Source: Incurvaria masculella
Lineage: Eukaryota > Arthropoda > Insecta > Lepidoptera > Incurvariidae
Assembly (NCBI GenBank): GCA_946894095.1
Contig: OX335649.1
Location: 12,604,001-12,668,000 of the forward strand
Length of the DNA stretch: 64,000 bases
Direction of reading: 5' to 3'
The translations under genes and the position numbers were made by a program. The notes below the pieces were generated by a model. That model was not told the origin of the DNA, did not search any database, and was given only the letters and a program-made list of their open reading frames with translations. Shown here piece after piece: positions 32,411-43,138 of this stretch. Position 1 is the first letter of the stretch. Every line of letters starts with the position of its first letter.

Positions 32411-32659
32411 AAACCGGCCAAGTGTGAGTCGGACTCGCACACGAAGGCTTCCTTACCATCGTAAAAAATAAAACGAAAAAATCACGTTTTTTGTATGGGA
32501 GCCCCCTTTAATTAATTATTTTTTAATCTTACCTAATTGTTGTTATAGCGGCAAAATAAATACACAATCTGTGAAAATTTAGAAAATAGACGGACGGACG
32601 GACGGACAGCGGAGGCTTAGTAATAGGGTTCTGTTATCACCCTTTGTGTACAGAACCCT
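32411..32659 (+). mobile_element. palindrome-headed dispersed repeat, copy 4
   Basis: AACCGGCCAAGTGTGAGTCGG, ACTCGCACACGAAGGC, GTTATAGCGGC, (GGAC)4, AGCGGAGGCTTAGTAATAGG, GTACAGAACCCTAAAA. An uninterrupted copy of about 250 bp, useful as the reference for the split copy at 7253. Confidence 0.8.
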
Positions 32660-33036
32660 AAAAAATACGATTGATCAAAGTCAAAAGTCAAAGCCAATCA
32701 AAGTCACCCTCCAGCTCCAACGCCGAAACGAAAAATAAGTGCAAGGATGAACATCACTTTGACGTTAGAAAAACCAAAATCCTTCTCATCTCATAAGGCA
32801 AAAGCGCAAAACCAAGCTATTTCTATCCAAATTCATTAAAAACTCAAGTAATTTCCAATCGATACGTAGAAATAACGTAAATTTTAGGCGAGTTGATGAC
32901 CCACGTTTACATAAGTGACAATTGACAGATCTAGCTCCGTGTTTCACCTCGGCGAGGTGCAGCAAAGAGGAGTGATTCCAAACGATTCCAAACCATTCTA
33001 TGGTCAGCGAAAACGGCCGAGATGGTACACGGACCT

Positions 33037-33278
33037 GGGGGTCCATTCAGGGAAGGAGTGAGTTCGAATTCGTCACTAAATATCAACTCACTTTTTTAAA
33101 TAGTAATGTTTCCACACTTCTTGAACATCATTACAGTTAGATAAAAATCTGGTCCGTCCCGTAAATACGTCGGAAGTATAAATAACGGTTCCGTTATTTA
33201 AATAAAAATATATTTCCCAGGTATTTTTAGGTTAACTCACTCCCGAACTCGAACTCACTCTTACCGGAATGGGCCCCC
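33037..33278. mobile_element. MITE, GGGGG(T/C)CCATTCAGG ends, copy 1
   Basis: GGGGGTCCATTCAGGGAAGG, AGTGAGTTCGAATTCG at the left; the right end in reverse complement is GGGGGCCCATTCCGGTAAG, AGTGAGTTCGAGTTCGGG. About 242 bp with ~30-bp terminal inverted repeats. A second copy lies at 39848-40095. Confidence 0.75.
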
Positions 33279-33330
33279 TGTTATTCTGTCAGCAAAAACG
33301 CTATTTCTCGATTTTTCTTATTCTTCTTGC
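33279..33330. other. short spacer
   Basis: Nothing seen. Confidence 0.3.
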
Positions 33331-33570
33331 ACCGAATGGCTCGGAGCAGTCTGCTCGAACACGGCCCTCGTTCGACTTCATCCGGATCGCGTGCCATCGC
33401 GATAGCACGTCCCGGCAGATTGGGTCGCGGAGCCCCTCCGGTCGACGAGAGGACACTCGGAGCGCGCCGCGCCGCGCCGCAATCACTCACAAACGCCGCG
33501 ATCATCATTCATCGTTCTCTCGACACCGACAACTTTTATTTTATGTGCATATTTTATTTCGATGGTCAGG
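33331..33570. promoter_or_regulatory. GC-rich island, possible promoter
   Basis: CG-rich block (GAGCGCGCCGCGCCGCGCCGC) with overlapping open frames on both strands and no identifiable domain. GGTCAG|GTACAT at about 33570 is a weak donor. It is an isolated GC island and could be promoter sequence. Confidence 0.25.
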
Positions 33571-34980
33571 TACATTTAATAATCTGCGGTCCTTGAAAAC
33601 AAATCCGCAAGAATGATCCCAACGCGAGATCAGCATTCGGAATTTAATTAATCGTTTTGCGATTATAAAACCTCAGTTGTCATGTAACTGTTTTATTGTT
33701 TAGTAAGAAATTTTATGAAAAGTCTTTAAAATATTGTTTTTGTTTGTTAAAAAAATTTCATTTATTTTAATTTCACACACCTTTCAAAATGGCACGCAAC
33801 ACATCCTTACATACCCTCACACCCAGTGGCGTGCAATCCGAAGAGGCTGAAAAGCACAGCTTGCCCTATAAATCCAAATTCGGCAAATTTCATTCAAAAA
33901 ATAAAATTACCAATTGTATTAACGGAAATGTGCACTTTCTTATTGCCGGGCGCTTCCATAAGCTGTGTATGGAAACAACGCAAAAGATGAGAGCCCGAAA
34001 TCTGCGATTTGTATGGGCATTCGAAAGCAGAGCTTCTGAATGAAAGGTAAATAGGATTATAAAGATCAGGAGAGAGGGACGGCAGTTCTTACTCCGTCAC
34101 AATATATTTTGTAAGAGCGAGAAGCGAATAGAGTTTTACTTACGTGGAACAAAGACAAAAGTGACGGGTTGTAGCGCAGTCTGTTTCTACTCCGAAAAAC
34201 ATACCCACTTCAAAAGCTGTGCTTATTAGCTCGAATGACGTGTGAATGCATGTGTCTGAGAGAGATCTGCATTTTAAAATTATGAAAGTGACGAGAAAAC
34301 AAATCGTGGGCACGTGAGGATAGATTTATTTAGGTCGCAATTCAACATTGCTGATCGCTCCCCGATTACCCGAAGTATGGGTAATTTCATGTCTTGTGGG
34401 GAAAATAGTGGGGAATGCAAGTATCGCCGCATCGGGGAATTTTCGCGGAACTGTCCAATTTACAATTTACTGTCCAATTGATGCTGTTTTTTGCTCATTC
34501 CAAATACAAATTGACCCTAATCGGGACAAGTTTTGTTTTCGTACTCTCCCGACTTCTCCCGACGACCATCGGCTGCATGAGCTTTTTTTCTTTATTCACA
34601 AGTTAATCCGCCCACTGTGAATACCTACTACTGTAGAAGATTATGGAATTATTTAAACTGAAATTGGGTAGGTATCTACACGCTACTGCTCACACCCCCT
34701 TTCTCTTTCACACACGCACACCCGACACTCTCATACACACCCTTCCAAATCAGTTCTATAAATTTGAATAAAGAGAGTTTCAATTAAACAAATATATTTT
34801 TTATTTGTGAATACTTTTTGGTTTTACTTTAATTTGCTTATTTGATGTTTTGGTAGCTGTAGGTTTTCCTTTTAATAAATAAATAAGATAACCATAATAT
34901 TGAAGCAAATATCATTCGGCTGGCCGTATACTTAAGCTCGAACTAAAAACGCCGAAGCTCGAACTAAAAAATATGAAGGT
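33571..34980. other. no gene recognised
   Basis: The plus frames at 33789-34043 and 34348-34620 show no family motif and no paired splice sites. 34690-34740 is C/A-rich low complexity. Confidence 0.35.
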
Positions 34981-34985
34981 GTGCC

Positions 34986-35003
34986 TAACCTAACCTAACC
35001 TAA
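34986..35003. repeat. short TTAGG-type repeat
   Basis: CCTAACCTAACCTAACCTAA, about 3.5 units of the arthropod telomere pentamer. Two copies of AGCTCGAACTAAAAA precede it at 34936-34970. Confidence 0.7.
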
Positions 35004-36985
35004 AGAAACATGAGCTGACGCAACAGCGAGCTGATATGCAGGATTAATTAATAAATTGATAACCTTGAAATGGCTTATAACTGAAGTTGTCGACGTTTTA
35101 AAATAAAATATTTGATGCAGACATTTAAAAAAAAAATCTTATTATAAATTATTGTGCACAACAATCGCAAATTAATGAATTTCATCGGTTTTTTGTTATC
35201 ATAATATTTTCCGGTAATGGCTATGTTAATTTTAACGGACAAAAGTTCAGGGATGAGCCATTTAAAGGATATCCATATATGATATCTGGACACCTATACT
35301 TTCATCAAATCTAATCATTAGCTCTATTTAATTGACCCTTTGTTACGTCTGTATGTTGAATAAATAATGTATGAAAATATTTAAGCTTTAAATAATTGTA
35401 TCAAAGCAATAACTATTTATTCTGCAGCTCTCTTACACTGATAGCAATAACTATTTATTCTGCAGCACTCTTACAATTGACAATGTTTTCACTAGTTCGT
35501 ATCAATATAATGTTTTAATATGTTATGGTATTTTTGACAATGAAATAGAAAATGCATAAAAGCCTGGAATACTTGTTTAAATATTCGATCATCGTCGGGT
35601 AGATCAGCATTTTAAGCGCTTCTTCAGTGTTAAGTTGCACAAGGCTAAGTGGACATTCAACAACATCTACATAAATAACATATTTAAGTTTTCATTGCTA
35701 AACTCGAACGTCCGTATGCAGATTTTCTTCTCTTTATGTAAGGAGTCAGCGGCATCGGCATCGCTGCACGCAGACTAACTCCTTACCAACGAGTAAATAA
35801 GCTTTTTTCTCGTGGTTCCTTGCAAACATGAAGGAACAGCGGTAGAGAACAGGCACGAACTTCCAAATATTTAGCTATAAAAGGCTATTAAAGGGGGAGA
35901 CTAAACGTACAGTAATCTTTCCGTCCAAAATTATTTTGAAATATAATAGAGTATTAGAAAATTAGAGCATAGAAATATATCATTATTTTTACATGAAATG
36001 TACCTGCCTTTCAACTATCACGTCCATTTTTGTTTGGATATAAATATTTTTCCGATTCCGATTGTTAATTTGTGACACATTGAATTTTGTTAGATTCTTG
36101 TTATAAGCTATGTATTATTTACTAAATCCAAAACAAAAATCAAGCGGGACTGTTTTCCCGAAATTATGCTCATTTTTTTTTGTAAAAAAATCCGGAAAAA
36201 TATATTAGATTCTTTTGCATTCGAAATAAACTGCGGGAGAATTACTGACGGGCAGTGACTTTAAATTTCCTATTTAACGACTACGTGCGCTGTGTTGGTT
36301 TCGGCAATTAAAAATAATACAATAAATACACTGCAATTATTCCCGTGCATGTCGTAAGGTTTTTTTTGTTAAGCGCGGCATATGGCGTACGCCAGGACCT
36401 CTTTAGGTGCCCGATGACGCCCATGGAATTTCGCGTTGAGCGAAGGTATGAAGAAAGGGGACGAGGTACAGCGTTATGCAACACCAACGAGCATTCTCCA
36501 TGGTAAAGACGATAGAATACAGAGAGAGACTCTACATCCCTTCAGAATTGGAGGATCTCCAAATTCAGGGATACTTCGGGATCGTCGACGAGACGCACTG
36601 CTGAGTCCAGGGTGTTTGAGCCCTATGCATTTGATTAGAGACAAAATTTTGAGCCACAAGGGGAGCAGGTACTTACTGGATTCTGATGCTCTCCTCATGC
36701 ACAAACACATATAATTTTTGGCCTTTTGTTATAATTTAAATTGTTTTGGGTTTTTGCTTGGGTTTATCGATTTATTGACTAATTTTGAAGCGTTTGTTGG
36801 AAATGCATCTTTATTGCTTGGAGATAGATTTTGCAAGAGAAGAAATAAGCGTATTTTGTACCCACATTATATTATCAGACGGGTAGTTTGCACAGTGACG
36901 AGTTTAGGCGCGAATTTTAAATAGAATTTGAATATGAAGGAAAAAAGGATATGGAGCTCGTGGCCCAGGATCCAACACAGGGAGC
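35004..36985. other. no gene recognised; short tandem duplication at 35404-35476
   Basis: AATAACTATTTATTCTGCAGC occurs twice, 38 bp apart (near 35408 and 35446). The overlapping frames at 36436-36714 have no recognisable domain on either strand. Otherwise AT-rich. Confidence 0.4.
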
Positions 36986-36989
36986 AGAT

Positions 36990-37145
36990 GGTTAGATGAG
37001 CCGTCCCACAAATGCGAGCAATACTCCATGCAAGACTTTATCTGCGCCTTGAAAAGGAGAAGTTTTTGGTCAGGCGTAAAATACTGACGCACCCTGTTGA
37101 GGACTCCCAGATTCTTTGAGGCGAGCTTGGCTTTATTTATCCTCG
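36990..37145 (-). pseudogene. LINE reverse transcriptase relic
   Basis: On the minus strand: KAKLASKNLGVLNRVRQYF, TPDQKLLLFKAQIKSCMEY, CSHLWDGSSNHLLPVLD. The YFTPxQxLxLYKAQIRPxMEYCSHLWxGxxxxxLxxLD block is the region after the polymerase domain of jockey-like non-LTR retrotransposons. Both sides are lost. A homologous relic lies at 47640-48125. Confidence 0.8.
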
Positions 37146-37257
37146 ATGGCGTCCGAAATCAAGGTCATGCGTCAGTTCGACACCACGAAGCCATATGTGG
37201 TCGTCAATACGTAGAGTTGTTCCACGTCGGATTCACGTATTCGCAATGTATCCGTCT

Positions 37258-37532
37258 TTCGTGAATCAGACTCCACGTAAAACTAAAGGATCCCTTCCTT
37301 ACTAGGTGGCAGGGTTAATCCCGCCCGGGTTAGTACCAACGCATTGATTGAACGACGGGCGTAGCGGCAATGAAAATTTACCGTTTTTTCGACCAGTTTA
37401 ATGTAACTGTACAAAATAAGGAAAGTCTTGGCATGGCACCTAACTCTCATGTGGTGTGTTGGGCTAAAATCATAAGACAAACGCACCGCACACACAGATT
37501 AGCCATTCATGTCCAGTCCCATAAAAATATGG
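37258..37532 (+). mobile_element. SINE body, head missing
   Basis: TCCCTTCCTTACTAGGTGGC, AATCCCGCCCGGGTTAGTACC, CCAGTTTAATGTAACTG, TCTTGGCATGGCACCTAAC, TGTGTTGGGCTAAAATCATAA, CATGTCCAGTCCCATAAAA. Full-length body; it carries a short ACGCACCGCACACAC insertion near 37483. Confidence 0.75.
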
Positions 37533-38190
37533 ATTTGTGAAATGTATGACCAAGTCGACTACGATTCCTCCAATACATACATTTTAAAATGCTGTCAGTG
37601 TTTAAAATTGTATTATGTACTATGAAAATGCGTCTGTCATTAGAGTAATTTTAAGTCTAGAACAATCAAGAAGTGGATGAATCAAGAAGAAGATAAAAAC
37701 GAAGAAACGGATACTCTTAGGAAAATCCCGCGCTCTCGAAAAAACATTGTTCCTGTGAATAGAGGCTTCGAATGGAGGAAGACCTAAGTTCGTTTGGTAG
37801 TCAATAGCAACGCGTAATAGAGCTTAATTACCATCGGGCATCATTATAAGATAATTGCATCTGCATAAACTCATAAAGTACAGTTGATTATTACTTGATT
37901 ATTAGATACAGTTGACCGTGTGTATTGCGAAGGATAATTCGTAGAAGTATCGTGGATAGTTTCTACTAATTAATACAGGACGACGCTGGTTGCATATGTA
38001 GGAACAATATTTGGGCTCCGATTGTGTTGGCAAGTTTTTAATTTTCGACATAACGTCACATTTTGATAAGATATCTCTGACAGCAAAGAACAATCTTGTC
38101 TTGACGTGCACACCCGACTCCATTCTTTGATGCAAGAAACTTGATGGTAAAATACAGCCTCCCTTTTAGATTTGCTAGGGTTTCTCATAG
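37533..38190. other. no gene recognised
   Basis: Two overlapping minus frames at 37902-38188 have no motif that I know. The sequence is otherwise AT-rich. Confidence 0.35.
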
Positions 38191-38199
38191 ACGTTCTAT

Positions 38200-38695
38200 T
38201 TTTTTATGAATGTGACATGTATGTATGCATAATCGACCGTGAAGCAAAGACACATTAATTAAAGAAAAATCCCTGTAAAAAGAACTACTTTACGAATATA
38301 ATGCAAGGCTGGACCCGCAGTGCGATTACGAAGCGCGGCATGAGGTGTAGGTGCCGCACCTACCCCAAATTGACAGCAAACTGACGGCTTTTCAGTACAA
38401 AATATGTCAGTTTTGGGGTACTAACCGCACCTACACCTCATTTGGCGCTTCGTAATCGCAATACTGTTGCCGGTGCTTCTATTTCGCAATCGCAATAGCT
38501 GTCAGATGCAACCAACCTCCCCCGTTTCGTGCTTCGTAATCGCACTGCCGAACGAGCAAAATATACCATTCGCGGGTATTGCGTCTAACCAATTTCGCTA
38601 CCTGCTGTATACCTATAATTTGGAATTCTCCTACAGACCCTCTTCCCGTAATCAATGCCTCCTAATAACACAGTATTTAAGATTATAATGTTTAT
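38200..38695 (-). mobile_element. tRNA-like-bearing repeat, copy 2, split by a MITE
   Basis: 38205-38316 (GAATGTGACATGTATGTATG, ATCGACCGTGAAGCAAAG, GTAAAAAGAACTACTTTACG) and 38549-38695 together match 48683-49042 in reverse. The tRNA-like part on the minus strand reads GCGAAATTGGTTAGACGC, AATACCCGCGAATGGTAT. The fold-back MITE 38317-38548 sits in what would be the T loop. Confidence 0.7.
38317..38548. mobile_element. fold-back MITE (GCAGTGCGATTACGAAGC ends), copy 2
   Basis: GCAGTGCGATTACGAAGCGC, ATGAGGTGTAGGTGCC pairs with ACCTACACCTCATTTGG, CGCTTCGTAATCGCAAT at 38423-38463. A second right end, GTGCTTCGTAATCGCACTGC, lies at 38529-38548. Thus the right terminus is partly duplicated. Same family as 16484-17192. 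Confidence 0.75.
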
Positions 38696-39847
38696 TTGTA
38701 TGAGCCCTATAATTATTTCCTAATCATACTTTAATCTTTAAACGACTGTAAATGAAATAATGCAGTCATAAATCTAACATATAAACTGAGGGATCAGCCT
38801 ATTTAAAATGACGATTCAATAATGACAACTTAGGTCGATGGAATTGAGCCAACCTTAAAATGACAAACCATTTTCGCATTTGACAGCCCCTAAAAATTGT
38901 ATTCTAGTCGGGGACTAAATTCTCACCGCTCGCGCTGGTTGAGGCAGCGTAACGACGCGACGTCCGCACCTCACACTCTACGGGCAAAACTCTACACATC
39001 CCTAGCTCTTATTAAATAAAAAATCTGGCATTTGTCTGATTTTCCGTTTATAACTTGAGAACTACTGACCCAATTTCAGTGAAGTTTGTACCTACATAAA
39101 GCTTGACACTTTCCAACAACGACAAGCTCCTTGCCATCACGCTTAATTACCTGAGTGGTGAGCATTGAGGTTAAATATGAGAGAATTCGTTTTATTTAAG
39201 TCGAACTCAAGAGGCGCTGGCATTTGCTAGTGCCGTTATAATATGGAGAGAATCTCTTGCTCAGTCTCGCAAACAAACGGGTCGCTTTCATAAAGTACAA
39301 AAAAAAACAAGATTCAAAACCCAGAACCTCCAAAAGTATGTATTTCCTTGTGCATTATACAAAGCATATAATCTAACCAACCTAGCCTAATTGTTTTGTA
39401 TTCATGAGAGTTTTGGATGCTATGGATTTCGGATTTTAAGTTTTTTCGACTTTCTGTTGCGTCCCCAACGCAAGTTCAGATAAAGCAAACTATGTATTCT
39501 TATTCTTGAAATCTTGCAAAACGCAATGAGACTGACATCGTCACTATGTGAACCCAAGCCCCTAAAAATAAAACATCTTATTCGTTTGAATCTCGTTAAA
39601 AATGTCACTGTTCATAATAACCTTTGCCCGAATGTGCACTTAAAACTTAAATAGCCACCACCTCAGTGTACAAGGAGGTAAATCGACCTCAGAATATTTT
39701 AATTAATTTCAAGGAAAATTGCTGGCGCCGCCTTGTCGTGCTCACTATTTATTATTCAGAGATGACAAACATTAAAAACACACAAATCCCGACTAAAAGC
39801 ATGTTATGTTTCAAGGTTTTGAAACGGAGAAAAAGATGACAAGCGCT
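38696..39847. other. no gene recognised
   Basis: AT-rich sequence with a GC-richer patch at 38930-38980. No exon supported. Confidence 0.35.
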
Positions 39848-40095
39848 GGGGGCCCATTCAGGCAAGAGTGAGTTCCGAATTCGGGAGTGAGTTAACCTAA
39901 AAATAGCTAGGAAAAATATTATTATTTAAATAAAGGAACCGTTATTTATACTTCCAACGCATTTACGGTATATCAGAATTTTACCTGAATATTTTACCTT
40001 TACCTTTAAGAAGTGTGAAAACATTAACTATTTAAAAAAGTGAGGTGATATTTAGTGACTAATTCGAACTCACTCTTACCCTGAATGGACCTCCA
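39848..40095. mobile_element. MITE, GGGGG(T/C)CCATTCAGG ends, copy 2
   Basis: GGGGGCCCATTCAGGCAAG, AGTGAGTTCCGAATTCGGG at the left and CGAACTCACTCTTACCC, TGAATGGACCTCC at the right. About 248 bp. The interior (AACCGTTATTTATACTTCC) is the reverse complement of that at 33037-33278. Confidence 0.75.
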
Positions 40096-40551
40096 GAGTT
40101 CGACAGTCTTAGATTCAATCCGTCATCCCTTAGATATAGGAATATATTGGTGACCGATGTTACGGCTTTACGGTGAGCGATAACGGTGGATGAACTTTCA
40201 TTGAGGCAAAACAAGTCGAATAAAAACGGAAAACATGAGAAGGGTAAAATTGGAAACAATGACCGCTTTTAGTATTAGATTCGACAACGATTTAGATATC
40301 CGAAGCCGACCACAAAGAAGATTCCACGTGATAGCCCTTCGCAGTCCTGGCTATTCGTGTTCAATTGGTGTGTCGAAGTCCTTGAAATGCCTGACAGCAA
40401 TGATAGTACCCGTAACGCAATCTGCACGTGGTGTCCGGTAAGAGCACTGGGCAAGTGCCCTGAGCCGCCGCACTGTCCGACATTGGGACACTAATGGCCC
40501 TTTGATGTTGTTGCACAACCTTATTGTTATGTCAGACTTCTTGAAATGCAC
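40096..40551. other. no gene recognised
   Basis: Moderate GC with short frames on both strands, no motif. Confidence 0.35.
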
Positions 40552-41101
40552 TTAAGGTGGCCCAACCCGGCGGCCTCAACTCATTTGCGGGCACGGTACA
40601 AAACCGTGCTGTTGCGCTCTGGGACCTTCTCTGTTTCTAAGAATAAGACAGGATCCGTGATGAGGAAGATGCAACATGTCCACAAAAAAGACAATGTGCA
40701 TAGTGTATGATTTGGTAAGATTAACGAAAATTTTAATTTCAAAACGACTTATAGGTAAAAGTAAACCACGACCGCTGTAGTAAAAAATCTAACAAAAACC
40801 AAATCGATTATAAATCTTGATTAAATAAGCTATGTCTGATGACTAATCTTTTTAAGATGTTCTTACTTTATCATTGCGTAGTCCACCTCCAAAGTTATTG
40901 TATAAAACGCGCGAAAAATCCGAACTTTCGGACGTTATAACTTAGAAACCAAACACAATTTTACAATGCCAATGGTCATCAGACATCTAGTTCGATCAAA
41001 TAAAGCTATTTTGAGTATAATTTTGGATCTCTGACAAGAAATAAAGGCGTGATCTTGTTTCCCCTTTTGTATGGGGAGATGACCGGGTTGGGCCACCTTA
41101 A
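40552..41101 (+). mobile_element. TTAA-flanked MITE, family A, copy 4 (best ends)
   Basis: TTAAGGTGGCCCAACCCGG and CCGGGTTGGGCCACCTTAA form a perfect 19-bp terminal inverted repeat including TTAA. 550 bp. The flanks outside TTAA differ (AC left, AG right), so any target duplication is at most the TTAA. No transposase, so a parent must act in trans. Confidence 0.85.
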
Positions 41102-41655
41102 AGCGAATGTGCACCAAACATTTGTATCGCAATAATGTACATATTATGAGTGGTTTTTCTACGGTTCGATAATACACTCATGTATTTTTATACGCATACA
41201 ATAACCGATAATCTGAGAGAATGAGATACAATGTTTTATTATATTGATAAAAAATTGTAAGAATACTAATAATACATTTTAATTTTACATTGACATTGGA
41301 TGAAACCAAAGTGTAAACACATAATATGAATTTTAGAATAGTTTTAAATATGCATATAAAATATGTATAGGTCAAAGTTAGATGTCGGCTAAAGTCCGAT
41401 AGTTTTTCCTTCAAGATGATTTTTTTATAAAGAAGCCAAGGCGACGGCACTTATTCCGAGTTGATGTTAATATCCTATGTTAGTTTTTTCCTAACATTTC
41501 TGAAATCCGAGTATTTTTCTATTTTGCCAACTTTTAGATTAAGAAATAAAATCTTCATAAAAAAATCATATCAATGGTATTTTTTTGTTTTGTATTTTTT
41601 TCAATAACTCACATTGTTAAGTTTGACGAACCAACATTGAAATTATTATTGTTGT
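41102..41655. other. no gene recognised
   Basis: Very AT-rich. No coding or repeat signal. Confidence 0.35.
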
Positions 41656-41995
41656 TTTTACCCGACTGCGAAAGAAGGAGGGTTAGGTTAGGTTAGGTTA
41701 GGTTAGGTTAGGTTAGGTTAGGTTAGGTTAGGTTAGGTTAGGTTACTGCGAAAGAAGGAGGGTTATGTTTTTCGAGTGTATGTATGTATGTATATTTCTT
41801 TGTCGCCCCCTGCAGCCTAAACGGCTTAATGGATTTTAGCTTGAGAGGTGTCGTTACATTCGTCTTAATTATGAGAGTGACACTGGGTATATCAAAATCA
41901 TAAAAAAAATCATGGCTGATTTTTGGCGCCAAATTATGTGTTTTCAAATATATTTTTTCTTGAAACCTATCGAGTGGGGTATCAAACAAAAGGGT
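41656..41995 (+). mobile_element. ACCCGACTGCG-ended element with a TTAGG array inserted
   Basis: TTTTTACCCGACTGCGAAAG, AAGGAGGGTT, then the TTAGG array, then the end again (ACTGCGAAAGAAGGAGGGTT) followed by ATGTTTTTCGAGTGTATG, TATGTATGTATATTTC and CCCCCTGCAGCCTAAACGGC. The layout is analogous to the TTTTTAACCGACTTC...GGAGGAGGTT end at 7357, so it may be a related family. The right limit is uncertain. Confidence 0.6.
41681..41745. repeat. interstitial telomere-type array, 13 x GGTTA
   Basis: Thirteen perfect GGTTA units (arthropod TTAGG telomere repeat), flanked by direct copies of ACTGCGAAAGAAGGAGGGTTA at 41665-41685 and 41745-41765. The copies are exactly 80 bp apart and the array fills the gap. 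Confidence 0.92.
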
Positions 41996-42790
41996 TTTTT
42001 AAATAGTTTACAAAAAGGTATGCAACTTATATGTTTAAATGTAATTTGGAATAAGAAATTCCAAAAACATCAAAATATTCAACGTTAAAAATTAATTCAA
42101 ATGATTTTTGTTTACGCAAGCGTGCTGGTCACACCAACTTAGGTCATATACTCCTCTTTTCACTACCTCCAGCTATATGGAATGTTGTTTCGGTTACATT
42201 GCATATTTATATGGTGTAACCGAAAGATAACTTTGGGATGACTGTAACTGGAAGTCGTGGATCCGGGCGATAGTCAGATAGATTTTTGACATTCTCGGTC
42301 GCCGCATAGACCGATATCACCATCATTGCTTTACTATCAGAATTCTGCACCTGCACAGCTCATAAATCCATACTTCCGTTGTCAATGGGTGTCACGCTGG
42401 GGAAGGTCCGCTTGTTCCACAAGAGGGCGACCCTACAGTGCCGAGATACTGTGGTGCCCAAAAATCGGTATCAATCTGATAATATCTAAAAGCTTTACCA
42501 AAGATAGGAAAACTTTCCATTAAGATGTCGTCAGCCCGCTGACGAGGACCTATGTTAAATAGGGTACATAAAATATGATCGTCATCATAATATCGCTGAT
42601 CTTTAACCGTGCGTCCTTGGGAGCAGTGGGAAGGAAAAGCACGGCTTTGCCAAAGTTGGGTTTATCATCATATATCACATATTATTAACACGTTATATTA
42701 TTCAAAATAATAAACCAGGAGTTCATGTACGGATTAAATCATGAACGTTATGTTTTGATGGGCTTTGGAGGCAAGAAAAGCAATAAACGC
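41996..42790. other. no gene recognised
   Basis: AT-rich, then mixed sequence with short frames only. Part may be degraded Helitron upstream of 42795. Confidence 0.3.
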
Positions 42791-42794
42791 TCAG

Positions 42795-42880
42795 TTGGGA
42801 TGTAACAGTTTATAAGCTCCAAGGTAACACATTCGATCGGGCGATTGTGGACCTCGGGCCCACATATATTTGCAAACGAT
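42795..42880 (+). pseudogene. Helitron/PIF1-type helicase relic
   Basis: The plus frame reads DVTVYKLQGNTFDRAIVDLGP. The T-V-x-K-x-QG-x-T-x-x-x-A-x-V-D-L-G pattern is a C-terminal SF1 helicase motif of PIF1-like proteins, which occur in host PIF1 and in Helitron Rep-helicases. The frame stops soon on both sides, and neither the ATP-binding motifs nor a Rep domain is seen nearby. A Helitron origin is more likely than a host gene, given the Helitron-like elements at 53584-55607. Confidence 0.55.
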
Positions 42881-43138
42881 GAATCCAGGTCTCTTTCGCC
42901 GCATCCAGTTAAAGTTCTAAACTGTGAAACTGGAACTTAACTAGCTCAATAATTAAATAAAAATGGCTTTAACAATGCTTTTGACTCACATTCAAAGCTG
43001 TCAGTCAAGAGACAACTTCCAGTCTTATGAAGTAGTGGATATAAATATTATAATCATGGTTATTATGGAGATTATTGAATTTTAACTAGCAGTTAGTTTA
43101 TAAATGGATTAAATCCTGTGATCAAAGCGATTACTACT

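Noticed and set aside
41681..41745. A true chromosome end
   Set aside because: Only 65 bp of TTAGG, flanked on both sides by the same transposon sequence, so it is interstitial.
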